In this document: one piece after another, positions 48,545-60,783 of the stretch
How positions within the stretch are numbered: the first letter of the stretch is position 1
How the letters are laid out: each line of letters opens with the position of its first letter
Assembly (NCBI GenBank): GCA_963669155.1
Contig: CAVLGW020000023.1
Location: 15,001-79,000 of the forward strand
Direction: 5' to 3'
Source of the DNA: Arbacia lixula
Taxonomy: Eukaryota; Echinodermata; Echinoidea; Arbacioida; Arbaciidae
DNA: 64,000 nucleotides
Program-made: the position numbers and the translations under genes
Notes under the pieces: generated by a model
What the model was told of the DNA's origin: nothing
Database searches by the model: none
The model's input: the letters and a program-made list of their open reading frames with translations, nothing else

Positions 48545-50030
48545 AAAAATAATAATAAATAAATGTTTCTTATATAGCGCATTTCAAAACCGATGGAATT
48601 CCCAATGCGCTTTACATGGAAGGGACTTAGATTTACATTTCAAATTTACTTTATCTACACACCATGTACATCATGTAATACAATTTACCTGAACAGAGAT
48701 CAGATAACATCTTAATTACAGAAATAATTGACTAATTAACACTTGCATCTTAAATTAAAAAAAAATAATTGACTAATTAACATAAAGAAAAGAAGCTATG
48801 AAAAAGATGTAGCTGCAAGCTTAACCCAATTCATAGTCACACACATGTATGCCTCTTTGAATAGATGGGTTTTAAGTCGTTCTTTACGTTGTGAGCGAAT
48901 TTCATACTGTAGCAAGTTCCAGAAAGTTGGGCCGATAAAAGAGAATGAGCGTTCAACGTAATATTAATTTTTTTTGAGGTGGTACATGAAGAAACTGCTG
49001 ATTGGATGATCGAAGGGATCTTGCAGGAGTGTGGATAGACAATAGATCAGATAGATAGCTCGTTGCAAGACCATTGATAGCGTTGAAGACATTTTGAAAC
49101 GGATGCGAAATTTGACGGGAAGTTGGTGTGATGTGTTCTTTTCTAGAGGATTTGGAGACAAATCTCGCTGCTGAGTTTTGTATTCTTTGCAGCTCTGTTA
49201 CTTGTCTTTCCGGAAGGCCTACTAAAAGACTGTTACAATTATCAAGATCAGACGAGACAAAGGCATGCACTCGAACTTCAGTGCTGAACTTATCAAGGTA
49301 CGGATGAATATTCCCAAGTTTCCTAAGTGCTAGGGAGGCATTCCGACAAAGTTTATTAACGTGAGCTTGCATATTTAAATGCTTGTCTAGAACAACACCA
49401 AGATCTCACACTGAGTTGGAAGGGGGACCTGATCATTGCCTGATGTAATTGGGGGGAATTCCTGATAGTGTCTAATCTTTGATGACAGATGAAGAACCTC
49501 CATCTTGTTGTCGTTGAGCACAAGATGTTGTTCACCACCCAGTTCCGAACTTCCCGTAGTCAGCGTTCTAGCCGCTCTTTCCACGATTTCCCTGCTCGAT
49601 TTGATGGACACAAACAGTTGCGTATCGTCAGCGTACGACATTGTTGAGAAACCACGTGCACTGATTATCTCTTGTATTGGGGATGTGTAAGCAATGAAGA
49701 GGACTGGGCTTAATACTGAGCCTTGAGGGACACCCCATTTTAGTGAAGAGGGCTCTGATGAGGCTCCCATGACGTTGACAACTTGCTCTCTTCCTGAAGG
49801 ATACGAGGAAATGCACTGAAGTGCTACCCCTGTCACTCCAAACCGTTCCGTTAATCGTGAGAGAAGCAAACAGTGTTCTACGGTGTTGAAAGCAGCCGTT
49901 AGGTCAAGTAAGATCAGCACAGCTTCATTACCACTGTCAAGCGTTATCAGGAGATCATTGAATACACTTAAAAGAGCTGTCTCGACGCCATGATGCTGCC
50001 TGTGGGCTGACTGTCTGGATGGCAAGAGTT
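48545..50030 (-). mobile_element. L2/CR1-type LINE, 3' part (element A)
   Basis: On the minus strand: reverse transcriptase (LILLDLTAAFNTVEHCLLL, GVPQGSVLSPVLFIAY, MSYADDTQLFVSI with YADD), then the LINE C-terminus (LCRNASLALRKLGNI, FVSSDLDNCNSLLVGLPERQ). The 3' UTR has gcgcattggg and gcgctatataag words and an ATTTATTATT tail at 48545-48562. The frame is broken near 49380. 5' part absent. Confidence 0.85.
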
Positions 50031-50179
50031 GGTTTTCGGAGAAGTATACGAAACAATACGAAACAAAACAGAAGTTATGCGAGTGTGGGACATTGTGTTT
50101 TATTGTGTTTTGATGCCTAAAAAACCCGTGTTTAAATGCGGGTAATAATAGATCTATGTTCTGGAGGCATAAGGAGCTT

Positions 50180-51920
50180 TGTTCATGTATCGTCCGTGTA
50201 TCATCATTAAAAACCCTATTTCTAGAAAAATGGATAAGCTCAGTTTTGGGGACAATGATTTCCAACATGTTTTCGTTCGCCCAAGACACTACGTCACTTA
50301 GACAATTATTAACTTTTACAATGGTGGATGTTGATGAAGTGTAATATAAATGTGTGTGTCATCAGCGTATAGCTTTGAACTCAGCCCATGGACAGCAATG
50401 ATGTACAGCACTGTACAAAGTATACATCAAGGGTCCGATCACTAATCCTTATGGTAGACCTACTCCAAAGTCATTCTCGACAGACTGAAAAAAAAACATC
50501 ATCTTCTCTCACAACATAAAAGCGCTGGGGTAAGTAGGAGGTTATTCATATCAAGACAACACCATCAAGACCGTAAAGATAATTCCGGTGATCTAGTAGA
50601 AAAGGGTGTTCGATGGTGTCGAAGGCCGAACTGCAATCTATGAGTACCAGAATGACTTTTTTCCGCTGATGCAAGGATGAGAGAATGTCGTTTTTAACTC
50701 TGAATAGCGCTGTTTCAACACTATCTTTATGCTTATGATGATTACCTGGGGTTCTGGAGATCATTCTGTGAAAGATGAGTCAGTGTCTGGTTTATCGCAG
50801 CCTTTCTATAAGCTTTCCGGGAAACTATAAATTGGAGATTTCCTCATTAGACCTTAGCCATTAAACATTTCTTAAGTAGAAATATCAGATTTCTTCTTTT
50901 CGTCAGGGAGGTTGGCAAGAGATCCAGAGCAGATGTAGAAGAAGATGCTAATGTGAACAATTTTGACACTTCCTAATATCCGCTTGGGGAATCTCTTTGG
51001 GGTCCTCTCTCAGCTTCTGTACTTGGAATAAGATATATTTTGCATCTGCTAGAGTTTTGCCACATTCATGTTTTGAAAAGAGGCACTCGATATTGGGCAA
51101 AGTTAATTCCTTAACCAACGGAAGACTTTTCGTTGATCACATGATCCGATCTTCTTCTGATAGTAATTTGGGGCTTGAGATAGCTCACTGTAGTACGACT
51201 TATATTGGGAATTGTATATGTCCTTGTCTACCTTCAATCCTGTTTTCAGCATACGCCTCTCACAGCGGCGTCGGTGTTGTTTTCTCTGCGGAGGGAGTCG
51301 TTGTACCATGGGGCGTTAGGGCGAAGAGTGATGTCCCTTTCCTTGTAAGGTGCATGAGAGTCAAGCACCCTGCGTAGTGATATGTCATACGGAGATACCA
51401 GCGATTCAATGTCGTTCAGTCCATCAGTGTTGAGAGCAGAAATTAAATCCCTCAGGAATATGTCCATGCCAATGGCCTTGATGTTGCTACACGTAAGATG
51501 TTTCTTGATAACCCTTGGTCGGCCCATACGCAGTCGACAGCACACCGCTACGTGATCAGATTGAATATGAGAGTGGCCATCATCTCGTCCACTTAATATC
51601 AGGTCAAGTGTGTGTCCTGATGAATGTGTTGGGAACGCAATGTGGCACCGAAAATTGAACAGGTCCAGAAGTTCTTTAAAAGCGACAGAATCTGTTTCTT
51701 CTTCTACATCCATGTGGAGGTTGAAATCACCAATGTATATGATCTTCTGTTTTAAAATGTAGAGCCTTTCAAGTAAAGATGTCAAGTCATCAAGAAAGTC
51801 AGCCGGTCTGCTCTTCTTCCTCCTTGAACTGTATGGCGGTCGATAGATAACTAGAAGCAGGACGTTATCAGATGTAAAGTGTTTATGAAGAAGGTATGAA
51901 GGTAACTGCAAGTTCTATCA
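50180..51920 (-). mobile_element. L2/CR1-type LINE, 5' part (element B)
   Basis: Minus-strand endonuclease (51911-51246: VIYRPPYSSRRKK, IYIGDFNLHMD, IQSDHVAVCC), then reverse transcriptase pieces (50764-50546: VLIDCSSAFDTIEHPFLLD; a YADDTHIYI stretch near 50350-50375; KTELIHFSRN near 50230-50260). It repeats the same RT blocks that element A has, so A and B are separate copies that meet at about 50030-50180. Several frame breaks. Confidence 0.78.
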
Positions 51921-52024
51921 ATATGAGTGATGACTGCTTGCCTCTGTCAGTCAGGTCTATTCATTCTTCTGATTGGCTGGCAGTATGACAGGGACATACA
52001 GACATTTGAGAACATTACTGTGTG

Positions 52025-52027
52025 TTT

Positions 52028-52060
<33 letters not shown>

Positions 52061-52062
52061 AG
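52025..52062. repeat. (TG)n microsatellite
   Basis: tgtgtgtg run between the LINE block and the downstream intergenic DNA. Confidence 0.9.
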
Positions 52063-53155
52063 TGGGGGTTAGGGTTGTGGTGGTGGAGATATAAAGGTGT
52101 GGGGTGTGACATACACGTATGATTTCTCAAATATATAATATGTTCCTTTATGCTAGCTATATATCAAATAAACTTATAAACAAACTTATCTGTCAGCCAT
52201 TATTAGGATGCGGCGGCAGCTTCCCTCTAACCCCATCTATCATGACTATGCTACATCTAATGATATTGTACCAGAATCTATTGTGTTGCTAGCAGCAGAA
52301 TCTCTAAAAACACACTCGTATAAATCGATTGAAACTGAGGCAAGCACCATCAACACTGATGAGAAAAATATATAATAGTAAGGTTCCACTTCAATGCTTG
52401 AACGAAAAAAAAAAAGATCGGCGAACATCCTTTTTTTTTCTGATTTTACTTCCTCTTTCAATTTTTAAAAAGAAAACACGCAAACATTGGCATTCATTAC
52501 GTTTCGCAAGCCAAGGACTGCGAACGACTGTTTACATGTAACGTCTGCACACAAGTCCCGTATAGAGGTGCTTGTTTGATCTATTACGTGGATGTACTAA
52601 AACCCAGGTAAGTTTGCATTGGCCATGCTGGCTCTCTAAATATACAAGAAACTTTTTTATGGCAGTGATTATGATGTGGCGTCTTGAACACTCATTTCAA
52701 TTTGTAATAATGTTCAGTGTTGGTGAAAACTACGTGGGGAAAATATCAGTGGAATGAGTTACTGCATTAAAGCTTTTTTCTTTGGGGTGGGGTGGGGTGG
52801 GGGGGGGGGTGGGGGTGGAGATGAAGTGGTGGGCACCCATTCGATTGATAGTACCTTATCCATCATCAAATACAGAGTATATTGTACGCATGTCCAATGG
52901 AGGTTTCTTTTTTTAAATTACTCGGGAGATAGATCGATCAGGTGAGTTTGAAGCATTTGTAAGATGGCATAAAACAAAATGTATTGACAGGTGTTACGAT
53001 GGGGCATTGAGAGACACTCCCACACCCCTTTCCGTGATGGATAGAGGGACATCGTGACTTTATGAATACGTAGCGTTTAAAATACCTTTAACGGCATGTT
53101 TAAACCCTATTTAATGTGCTCTTGTATCTCGATGGTCAATGCTCAAATCAACCCG
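52062..53155. other. Intergenic DNA, no gene seen
   Basis: Includes a G-rich run at 52783-52820 (ggggtggggtgggg-like), a likely G-quadruplex, and A/T runs at 52405-52470. Confidence 0.5.
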
Positions 53156-53159
53156 ATTA

Positions 53160-53248
53160 TAAAGAGGGGGAGGAGGATGGTAGGAGGAGAAGGAGAAAAA
53201 GGAGCAGGGAGAGGATGAAAGGGAAGAAGAAGAAGAGGAGGAGGAGGA

Positions 53249-53284
<36 letters not shown>

Positions 53285-54297
53285 AGGAGGAGAAGGAGCA
53301 GGGGATGAAGAAATGGAAGAAGAGCAGGAGGAGCAGGAGGAGGAGCAGGAAGAACAGGAGGAGGAGGAAAAGGAACAGGGGGAGGAACAGGGGGAGGAAA
53401 AATAGGAGAAGGGGGAGGAGGAAGAGGAGGAGGAGAAATAAGAGGAGGAGAAGGAGGAGGAGAAGGAGGAGGAACAGGGGAAAGAGATGTAGGAGGAACG
53501 AGGAGGAACAGGGGAAAGAGATGTAGGAGGAACGAGGAGGAACAGGGGAAAGAGATGTAGGAGGAAGGAGGAGGAACAGGGGAAAGAGATGTAGGAGGAA
53601 CGAGGAGGAACAGGGGAAAGAGATGTAGGAGGAAGGAGGAGGAACAGGGGGAAGAGATGTAGGAGGAAGGAGGAGGAACAGGGGAAAGAGATGTAGGAGG
53701 AAGGAGGAGGAACAGGGGGAAGAGATGTAGGAGGAAGGAGGAGGAACAGGGGAAAGAGATGTAGGAGGAAGGAGGAGAAACAGGGGGAAGAGATGTAGGA
53801 GGAAGGAGGAGGAACAGGGGAAAGAGATGTAGGAGGAAGGAGGAGGAACAGGGGAAAGAGATGTAGGAGGAAGGAGGAGGAACAGGGGGAAGAGATGTAG
53901 GAGGAAGGAGGAGGAACAGGGGAAAGAGATGTAGGAGGAAGGAGGAGGAACAGGGGAAAGAGATGTAGGAGGAAGGAGGAGGAACAGGGGAAAGAGATGT
54001 AGGAGGAAGGAGGAGGAACAGGGGAAAGAGATGTAGGAGGAAGGAGGAGGAACAGGGGGAAGAGATGTAGGAGGAAGGAGGAGGAACAGGGGAAAGAGAT
54101 GTAGGAGGAAGGAGGAGGAACAGGGGAAAGAGATGTAGGAGGAACGAGGAGGAACAGGGGAAAGAGATGTAGGAGGAAGGAGGAGGAAGAGGAGAAGGGG
54201 GGAGGAGGAGGAACAGGAACAGGGGGAAGAGATGGTGGAGGGAGGAGGAGGAGGAGGAGAAGGAGGAGGAGGAGGAACAGGGGGGAGAGATGAGAGT
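53160..54297. repeat. Purine-only tract with 34-bp minisatellite
   Basis: Nearly all G and A on the + strand over 1.1 kb. From about 53471 to 54180 it is a tandem array of a 34-base unit built around ggaacaggggaaagag and atgtaggaggaaggagg, roughly 21 copies, with a few variants (ggggga for ggggaa; gaacgag for gaaggag). Flanks are simple (GGA)n. Open frames here are artefacts. Confidence 0.92.
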
Positions 54298-54379
54298 GGA
54301 AAAACTATTTCTTATGTATTCTATTGTTTTTCAATTTTCTTATGTATTTCTTTGTTTTTCGTCAAGATTCAGATGCGTA

Positions 54380-54446
54380 TGCGTGGGTGTGGGTGTGTGT
54401 GAATGTGGGTGTGTGGGTGTGTGTTTGTGTGTGTGTGTGTGTGTGG
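54380..54446. repeat. (TG)n/GTGGGTG repeat
   Basis: gtgggtgtgggtgtg-type run, simple sequence. Confidence 0.85.
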
Positions 54447-54727
54447 TAATTATTTACACTATTTGAAACAATGATAACACGTATTAGAAAAGTATTTACA
54501 TAAATTGGAAGAGCTCCTGATTTTATCCATACGGTTATACACAGTCACATAGAGAAATAGCGAAATTTCAGTGACATGTGTTCGGTAAACGTAATCTGAC
54601 ACCCGCACGGTAGGTCCGATCGCCATAAATTTGGTATCAAAATGTGCGGGAAGGATCAGAGAAAAAAGTCAAGAAATTTCGTTTCGAAATATTGAGGCGT
54701 TACGAAGTACCGACAAAACTTCGACAA

Positions 54728-54763
54728 GGGGGGGGGGGGGGGCATAATGGCCCCCCCCCCCCC
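54728..54763. repeat. Poly-G/poly-C hairpin
   Basis: 15 G, then cataatgg, then 13 C: the two runs can pair in one strand. It lies about 120 bases upstream of the signal-peptide exon. Confidence 0.85.
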
Positions 54764-54885
54764 GGGAGTATTAGGATTAATATGCGTAGTACACTTTCTA
54801 ATCTACAGACGAAACCTCAACAAACTTAAAATCCGACGGATATTAACTTGAACTGTATTTTGTTTTTGATCGGTTTAGATCTAAA

Positions 54886-54976
54886 ATGCCTTGGGTTTGC
54901 ACGAGGCGCACTCTGTCATGTCTGTCTTTGATCGTCTTGATCAGTGTGCTCAGCGCAGCGACTGCTCAAACCGATG
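54886..54976 (+). CDS. Signal-peptide first exon of a second gene
   Basis: 30 codons plus one base: MPWVCTRRTLSCLSLIVLIS then VLSAATAQTDG. It has a basic n-region (TRR), a hydrophobic core and a likely cleavage site after SAATA. The donor ATG|GTAAGT is strong and in phase 1, the phase used by all EGF, LDLa and propeller exons of the upstream gene. A neighbouring copy of such a gene, in the same direction, is therefore likely. No second exon is recognised before 63867. If the ATG were used alone, a stop would follow after 61 codons. Confidence 0.6.
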
Positions 54977-55107
54977 GTAAGTTTAATAGTATAATAAATT
55001 ACGTAACTAAGGATAAAAGAGGTATTTTGTCTAATAACACAATCGCCAATATGGTAAAGTCATATCCCTGAAGATTGCTGAAGGATTTGAATGAAAATCT
55101 AAAGGTA

Positions 55108-55140
55108 TCTTCGATATGATATCCCATATCATATCGAAGA
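55108..55140. repeat. Perfect 15-bp palindrome with 3-nt loop
   Basis: Arms TCTTCGATATGATAT and ATATCATATCGAAGA around ccc, in the intron after exon 54886. Confidence 0.92.
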
Positions 55141-55204
55141 GGTACCCCCTGGAGGTATGTTAAGAATGCCCGCATACCTCCTTGTGTTTCTACCACCTCA
55201 GTCA

Positions 55205-55350
55205 TAAGCCAGAAAAAGCTCATTGACTTAGTACACATGTCATGCACCCATGGTACTGATGGGTTTAACCCTTCAGTGCTAAGCCAGGAAAAGTCCATTG
55301 ACTCTGTACACATGTCATGCACTGATGGTACTGATGGGGTTAATCCACTC
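55205..55350. repeat. Two diverged direct copies of about 75 bp
   Basis: aagccagaaaaag...tacacatgtcatgcac with tggtactgatgggttta, repeated as aagccaggaaaag...tacacatgtcatgcac with tggtactgatggggtta. Confidence 0.85.
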
Positions 55351-57386
55351 CTCAGGCTGACTGTAGTTGACGTGAGATACTTCAAGACGACAACGCTTCG
55401 GATTGCTGGCTTTTGTCCGTCGTGTAAAAATATAGGCTTATCAAGTACGATGGCGGAAATCTAGCGGAAATGTGGTCGAGGCAGGTGACATGTCGCTTCT
55501 TTTATTTCGACTTCTGTACCGTCACGGTATGCTGCAATGCTCATAGTCAATCAGTATTTATAGCATTTTAATGAATATAATGTATTTCAACCATAATCAA
55601 TTTAATCAATTATTTCATATAAATAAGCAGAAATCACAATACACACACTGAGCATTGGTATCTTGTTTTTAAGCCGTAAATGTGATTTACGGCTCATTCA
55701 TTCATTGTCATAATTACAAAAATGTCGAATTTCGTTATCAAGCAATACACAAGAACGATCATTTTAACTGTAAAATACGAAACAAAATTGTTGTTGTTTC
55801 ATGTAGGTTTTTCTAGATTTTATATAAAAAGTACATTTCTGCAGGGTAACTCATGAATATTCATGTAGTTGACTGGAAATATTCCTAATTATTAATTGAT
55901 AAATAAGATAAAACCAGTTGCAGAGGGAGCTGGACATTTCGTCGTACTGGTTCAATTGAATTTCCAATTGATTAAGTTGAAACTATCTCAAGCTGGTTCC
56001 AGTTGCACTATCAACTGGAACCAGTTCGTTATGACTGGTAACTGGTCCTTACTAGCAACGGTTCTATATCCAATTTAAGCCAGTTAAATAAGTGTAGCTA
56101 CCTTTCAAGAATAGATGTTGGATAACTGGTTTCCAACTGGTTTTCTAGCTGAATCCGGTTGCCATCTGTTAAATGTAATCAAAACCAGGAGAAATTAATT
56201 GAATTTCCAACTGCTTTTAATATCCAGATCATGATTCTTGTCGTGACATCATCAAAGGTGAAATAAGCTGTTCGTAGATATTTAATTGCAATGAGTACCT
56301 GCAATTGCTTTAGCATCACATGTTTAAATAGGCAATGCAAATTATTCTTCCTTCCTTTGCATAGGTGGGACATTTCTAACATAACAACGATTATTCCCAC
56401 ATGTAAATTTTTTGGCTTCCTGGAAACTTTTGAAATGTTGTGTACTCTATTTTGATAGGTATTTGATTATTTTTTTTTATGTGTTTACCTTCATTCCGTT
56501 TGTACGTTATTCCATTTATTAGTGAATATATTCTTATCATGATTGTATGAAATTTGATATTTTATGCTTATTGTACTGTTTTAAGTACATATGAAGTAGG
56601 GCTTCCCTGCAAAGCAGTTGTCCAGCTGAGGGGACAGCCTGGTATAGCGAATAGTGAAAGAAATGTATCATCGTCATGTATATCTGGTCCCCTGTTTCTC
56701 GTCAAGGAAATTATACAGTTTCCTAAAAATAGCTGCAATGAGGAAGCTAATCGTTCAAAAATTCCAATACGTATTGAACATTTCGAAAGAAGACATGATG
56801 TCGATTCAACATATTCAGGGGCCCGTATCACAAAAGGGTTACGATCAAGCTACGTGCCCAGCATTTCATAGTACCGATTAAAACTGATGTTTTACGATTT
56901 TACGATTGAATATGTCATGTGTACGCCTGAATTGTAGCTTTTGTGGATCTATCGTAATATACGATTGATTGAAAAATCATGCTTAGGCCTGCACTTCCAA
57001 TATACTAGAACTGTATATCACACATTGCTTTGTGATACAGTGAGTTGCAATAGATAGTAAGTGTGCAAATGATTGCAAAGTTCTATCTATTGCAACACAC
57101 TCTTTGCGATGCAGGGGACGTGCTCTGCATGGCACGCAATTGCGTGCACGAATGCTGAGCAAATGTAACAACAAGGCATTGAAGAAGACATCTGTCCAAA
57201 CATGCCAGAGTAAATATATTGTCTGAATGGTTTCCAATATCCCTTTTCACGATGTTCATAAGCCGGAACAACATCATACAGGTCTAAAAATTTTTCAAGG
57301 TTTTCGTGTGAAGTCAGGTATTGGCAAGGTTTATGTCACCCCCCCCCCCCACACACACACACACATACACACACTGATTTGTTTTG

Positions 57387-57858
57387 AAAGGGGAAGTTCA
57401 CCCCAAAGTTAGGGTGTTTTTGATAAAGGCAGAGACATGAAAGAAACATAAGGTTTAATGAAGATCCGTCAAAGGATAAATAAGGAACAATTTTTAATAC
57501 TTATTATTTTGTGCGAGACGTTCTGCCATATGTTTGCTTTAATGTCATTTTTTCTCAAAAAAGATATGCATCATTTTACATGTGCATTTGACACATCACT
57601 GGCAACACGTTTTTACACACACCACTATAAAAAGATTATTTCCTTCATGTCAAACAGAAAATCGTCGTTTTATGGAATCATACATCACACAACATATGGG
57701 AGAGTACCTCGCACGCATGACGTCACAAAATGAAGGTTTTATAAGATTATAACTTTTTTATCCCTTGACAGATTTGTTGTCAGCGTTCACTAATGTGTTT
57801 CTTTCATGATTCTGCTTTTATCACAGGCAACTTAACTTAAGGCGGACTTTCCCTAAAG
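57387..57858. mobile_element. MITE-like element with GGGAAGTTCACCC end
   Basis: Left end aaaggggaagttcacccc and right end ggcggactttccctaaag form an imperfect inverted repeat; inside are acatgaaagaaac / gtttctttcatg words that also pair. About 470 bp, no transposase. Confidence 0.6.
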
Positions 57859-59742
57859 AAGGAAGTGAAATGATACATTCGGTGTGTCACCATACAAATT
57901 TTTATAGAGGATTTTAATTCAAAATGGGTATTTTTTTGTTACATTGTTTGGTGTATTTTCCACATGGAACAAGGGAATAGATACAATATTACGTGATACG
58001 GCTACTCCTTAAAGGTAATGTAGCCCTTTTGCCAGTTACAGAAAGTGGAAGATGATACTCTTTAAAACTGCCCTCACATTGTTAGAACTTGGAGCTGACT
58101 TTCAGCGGAATTATAGCGATCGCTAGATTTCAAGATTTTAAACTGGTCGTCCAAAACATACAGGTTCCTGCAGCCTAGAGACCGGAGACCGCTGTCCACA
58201 CCGTTTAGTTGTACATGTGTTAATGCGAGCAATTTCCACTGACCGATGCATCGCGCACTGACAGGGACAATACGGTATACGAATGTAGAATATCGTCGCA
58301 ACGAAAGGGTGTGTTTTAATTGTAGACAAGGACGGTTTTTCGCTTTCCCTGAAAAATTTCACAAGGCTTTGACTGAGATTTGTATAGATTATCGATCCAT
58401 GAGTTTCATGACTTTTGTGAAGAAAAAAGGTTACTGTCTACCTTTCAGCCTGAAGTCGTGAAACGCATACCGTTAATCATGATATGCATTTATAGCTAAT
58501 GAGAAACAGAAGTTTTTTTATTTGCATTGCGTGGCTACTGTTCCTTGAACCCCGTATATTTCTCTTCAGACGATATATTTTATACTAATATGCCTATGTG
58601 AGGCACGCATGCTTATTGAATTATTTCAAGCATAGGCAGGGCTCCCTTGAGAAACAGTTGCCCAGCTGATCGGACAGCCCTGTATAATGAATGCTAAAGA
58701 AATCTTATCTCCTTTCTCGTCACGAAAATTATGTAGTTTCCCAAAATAGCTGCAATGAGGAAGCTAATCGATGACAAATTCCAACACCTGTCGAATGAAG
58801 ACATAATGTCTATTCAACATGTTCAGGGGCCCGTATCACAAAAGAGCTACAATCCATCTGCGTGCCAATAGACCAGTTCGTAGTTACACTATGATCGGAC
58901 AATGCACTGAATAAATACTACTAGAATGCAGACTGGGATCTGTTCATTAAGCCGTATAGGATGATGGATGTGAATACATTTTACAATGTGCCCAAAACAA
59001 CAAGACAAACAGGTGCACATGGTGGAATGTTCTTTTACTACATTTCAAAGCTGAATAATTGTTGTCATATATGCATGACAATGAAGAGAAACCTGGCTGA
59101 GTATCTAATGAATTTTAAATTTACTCTGTGAGTTGTACAATTGACCCGATGTCATTCGTACCAGCAGCAATCTGCTCATGCGCACATTGTAACTACGAAC
59201 TCGCTTATTATTTCATAAGGGGCATTCACACACACGGAAAAAAGTGAGATTTGAAAATCGATATTTGCATCGCGATGCAAATTTCGATTTTATTGCCTGT
59301 GTGGATAGAAAATGTTCAAGAACTCTCGCGATCGCGATCGAGATCCAATTCGAAGTTCTTTTAGGGATTTTTCAGAATTATCGAGATAATTTGCCGAGCA
59401 CTGCGTGTATGAATCTGTCGCGAATCGAAAATCGGTTTGGTGTATCCCATGATGCACAGCGCATAATGTAAACATCCGAAATTTGCTAGTCTGTCAGCTG
59501 TTAGCGAATTCCCTTCGTTTGCACGTGTGCAGTTCAATCTTCACAGGTCATGAAGCAGGCGTGCGCGTGCGCAGTGTCACGCTTCTCTTTCCATCGAGTG
59601 ATATAAAACTATTCAATTCAACTCATTTTTCTACGATCAAAAGATCAATTGTAAGACTGATAGATCAATCGTAGCTTGTGTGGATCGTAATATACGATTG
59701 ATTGCAAACATATGCATAGGCCTGCACTTGCAATGTACTGTA

Positions 59743-60783
59743 CAGAGTGAGTCAGAAAAAAATGTCCCACTTTTGTAAAGTTGAATTGTTTAAAATATGA
59801 ATATTTAAGCATTAGTTTCATGATGTGTCTTGATAGAGGTATCCTCCCAGTACATTCATGTACCTTTTTCATTTGATCCCCTGCACGCATGACTGAACAG
59901 CGGACAATCTTTAGAAGACTGTGAGATCTCATTTGCGCCAAGTTACAGGGTGGGGAATAAAACACTCTTTTGAACAAAGACAGTCCGACAGACTGAAACA
60001 CACACACACACACAAACACACACAAACACACACACGTACGCACACACAAACACAAACACACATACACACATGCACACGCACTGGCAGACCCACTCAAACA
60101 TGTACACACAATTAAGGACGAACCATGATTCGTGTACATTTGCTACTGTAAAAAGAGGGTCAAGTGACTGCTGCCATATCAGGCAAGCCCTATTATAGGC
60201 AAGTGCAACAAAAGCACAGACATCCATTGTAAATTTTCATTGTTAACCAACAAAAGACAATCAGCATATTGGATTTATGTGCACTTGATGATGATGAAGA
60301 TAAAGATCAAGATCAAGATGATGACAATGAAGATGATGATGATGATGATGATATGCTGGTGGTAGTGAATGTGTTTTAAGGGGAAAGATTGTGGAGAATT
60401 GCCACTTAAACATTCAGCGATCTTGCTATATATCAACGCTTAATCAGAAAAGAGAAAATTATGAACCAGTTATTACCCTGTGTGTTGTGTTTGTGTGTGT
60501 GTGTCTGTGTGTGTGTGTGAGCATGCCAGTCTGTCTGTCTGACTGTCTTTGTCTAAAGCACTATTTTATTCATCACCCAGTAACTTGGCGCAAGTGAGAT
60601 CTGACAGTCTTCTAAAGATTGTCCGATGTTCAGTCATGCTTGAACGGGATCAAATGAAAAAGGTACCTGAATGTACTTGGAGGATACCTCTATCAAGACA
60701 TATCATGAAAGTAATGATGAAATATTAATATTTTAAACAATTCAACTTTACAAAAGTGGGAATTTTTTTCTGACTCACTCTGT
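59743..60783. mobile_element. TA-flanked element with long terminal inverted repeats
   Basis: 1,041 bp. Ends CAGAGTGAGTCAGAAAAAAA and TTTTTCTGACTCACTCTG, with arms matching for about 260 bases (acttttgtaaagttgaattg, ttgatagaggtatcc, atctttagaagactgt). TA on both sides (59741-59742, 60784-60785) as for Tc1/mariner-type insertion. The loop has (CA)n, (GTGTGT)n and a GAT-rich run. No transposase. Confidence 0.88.
60297..60357. repeat. GAT/GAAGAT microsatellite
   Basis: gatgatgatgaagat and gatcaagatcaagat runs inside the TA-flanked element. Confidence 0.88.

Noticed and set aside
53116-53526. Open frame of 136 codons, Arg/Lys/Glu-rich
   Set aside because: Produced by the purine tract; composition follows the simple repeat and all three frames are equally biased.
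59645-60227. Cys/Val-rich minus-strand open frames
   Set aside because: Translation of the (CA)n repeat inside the TA-flanked element.
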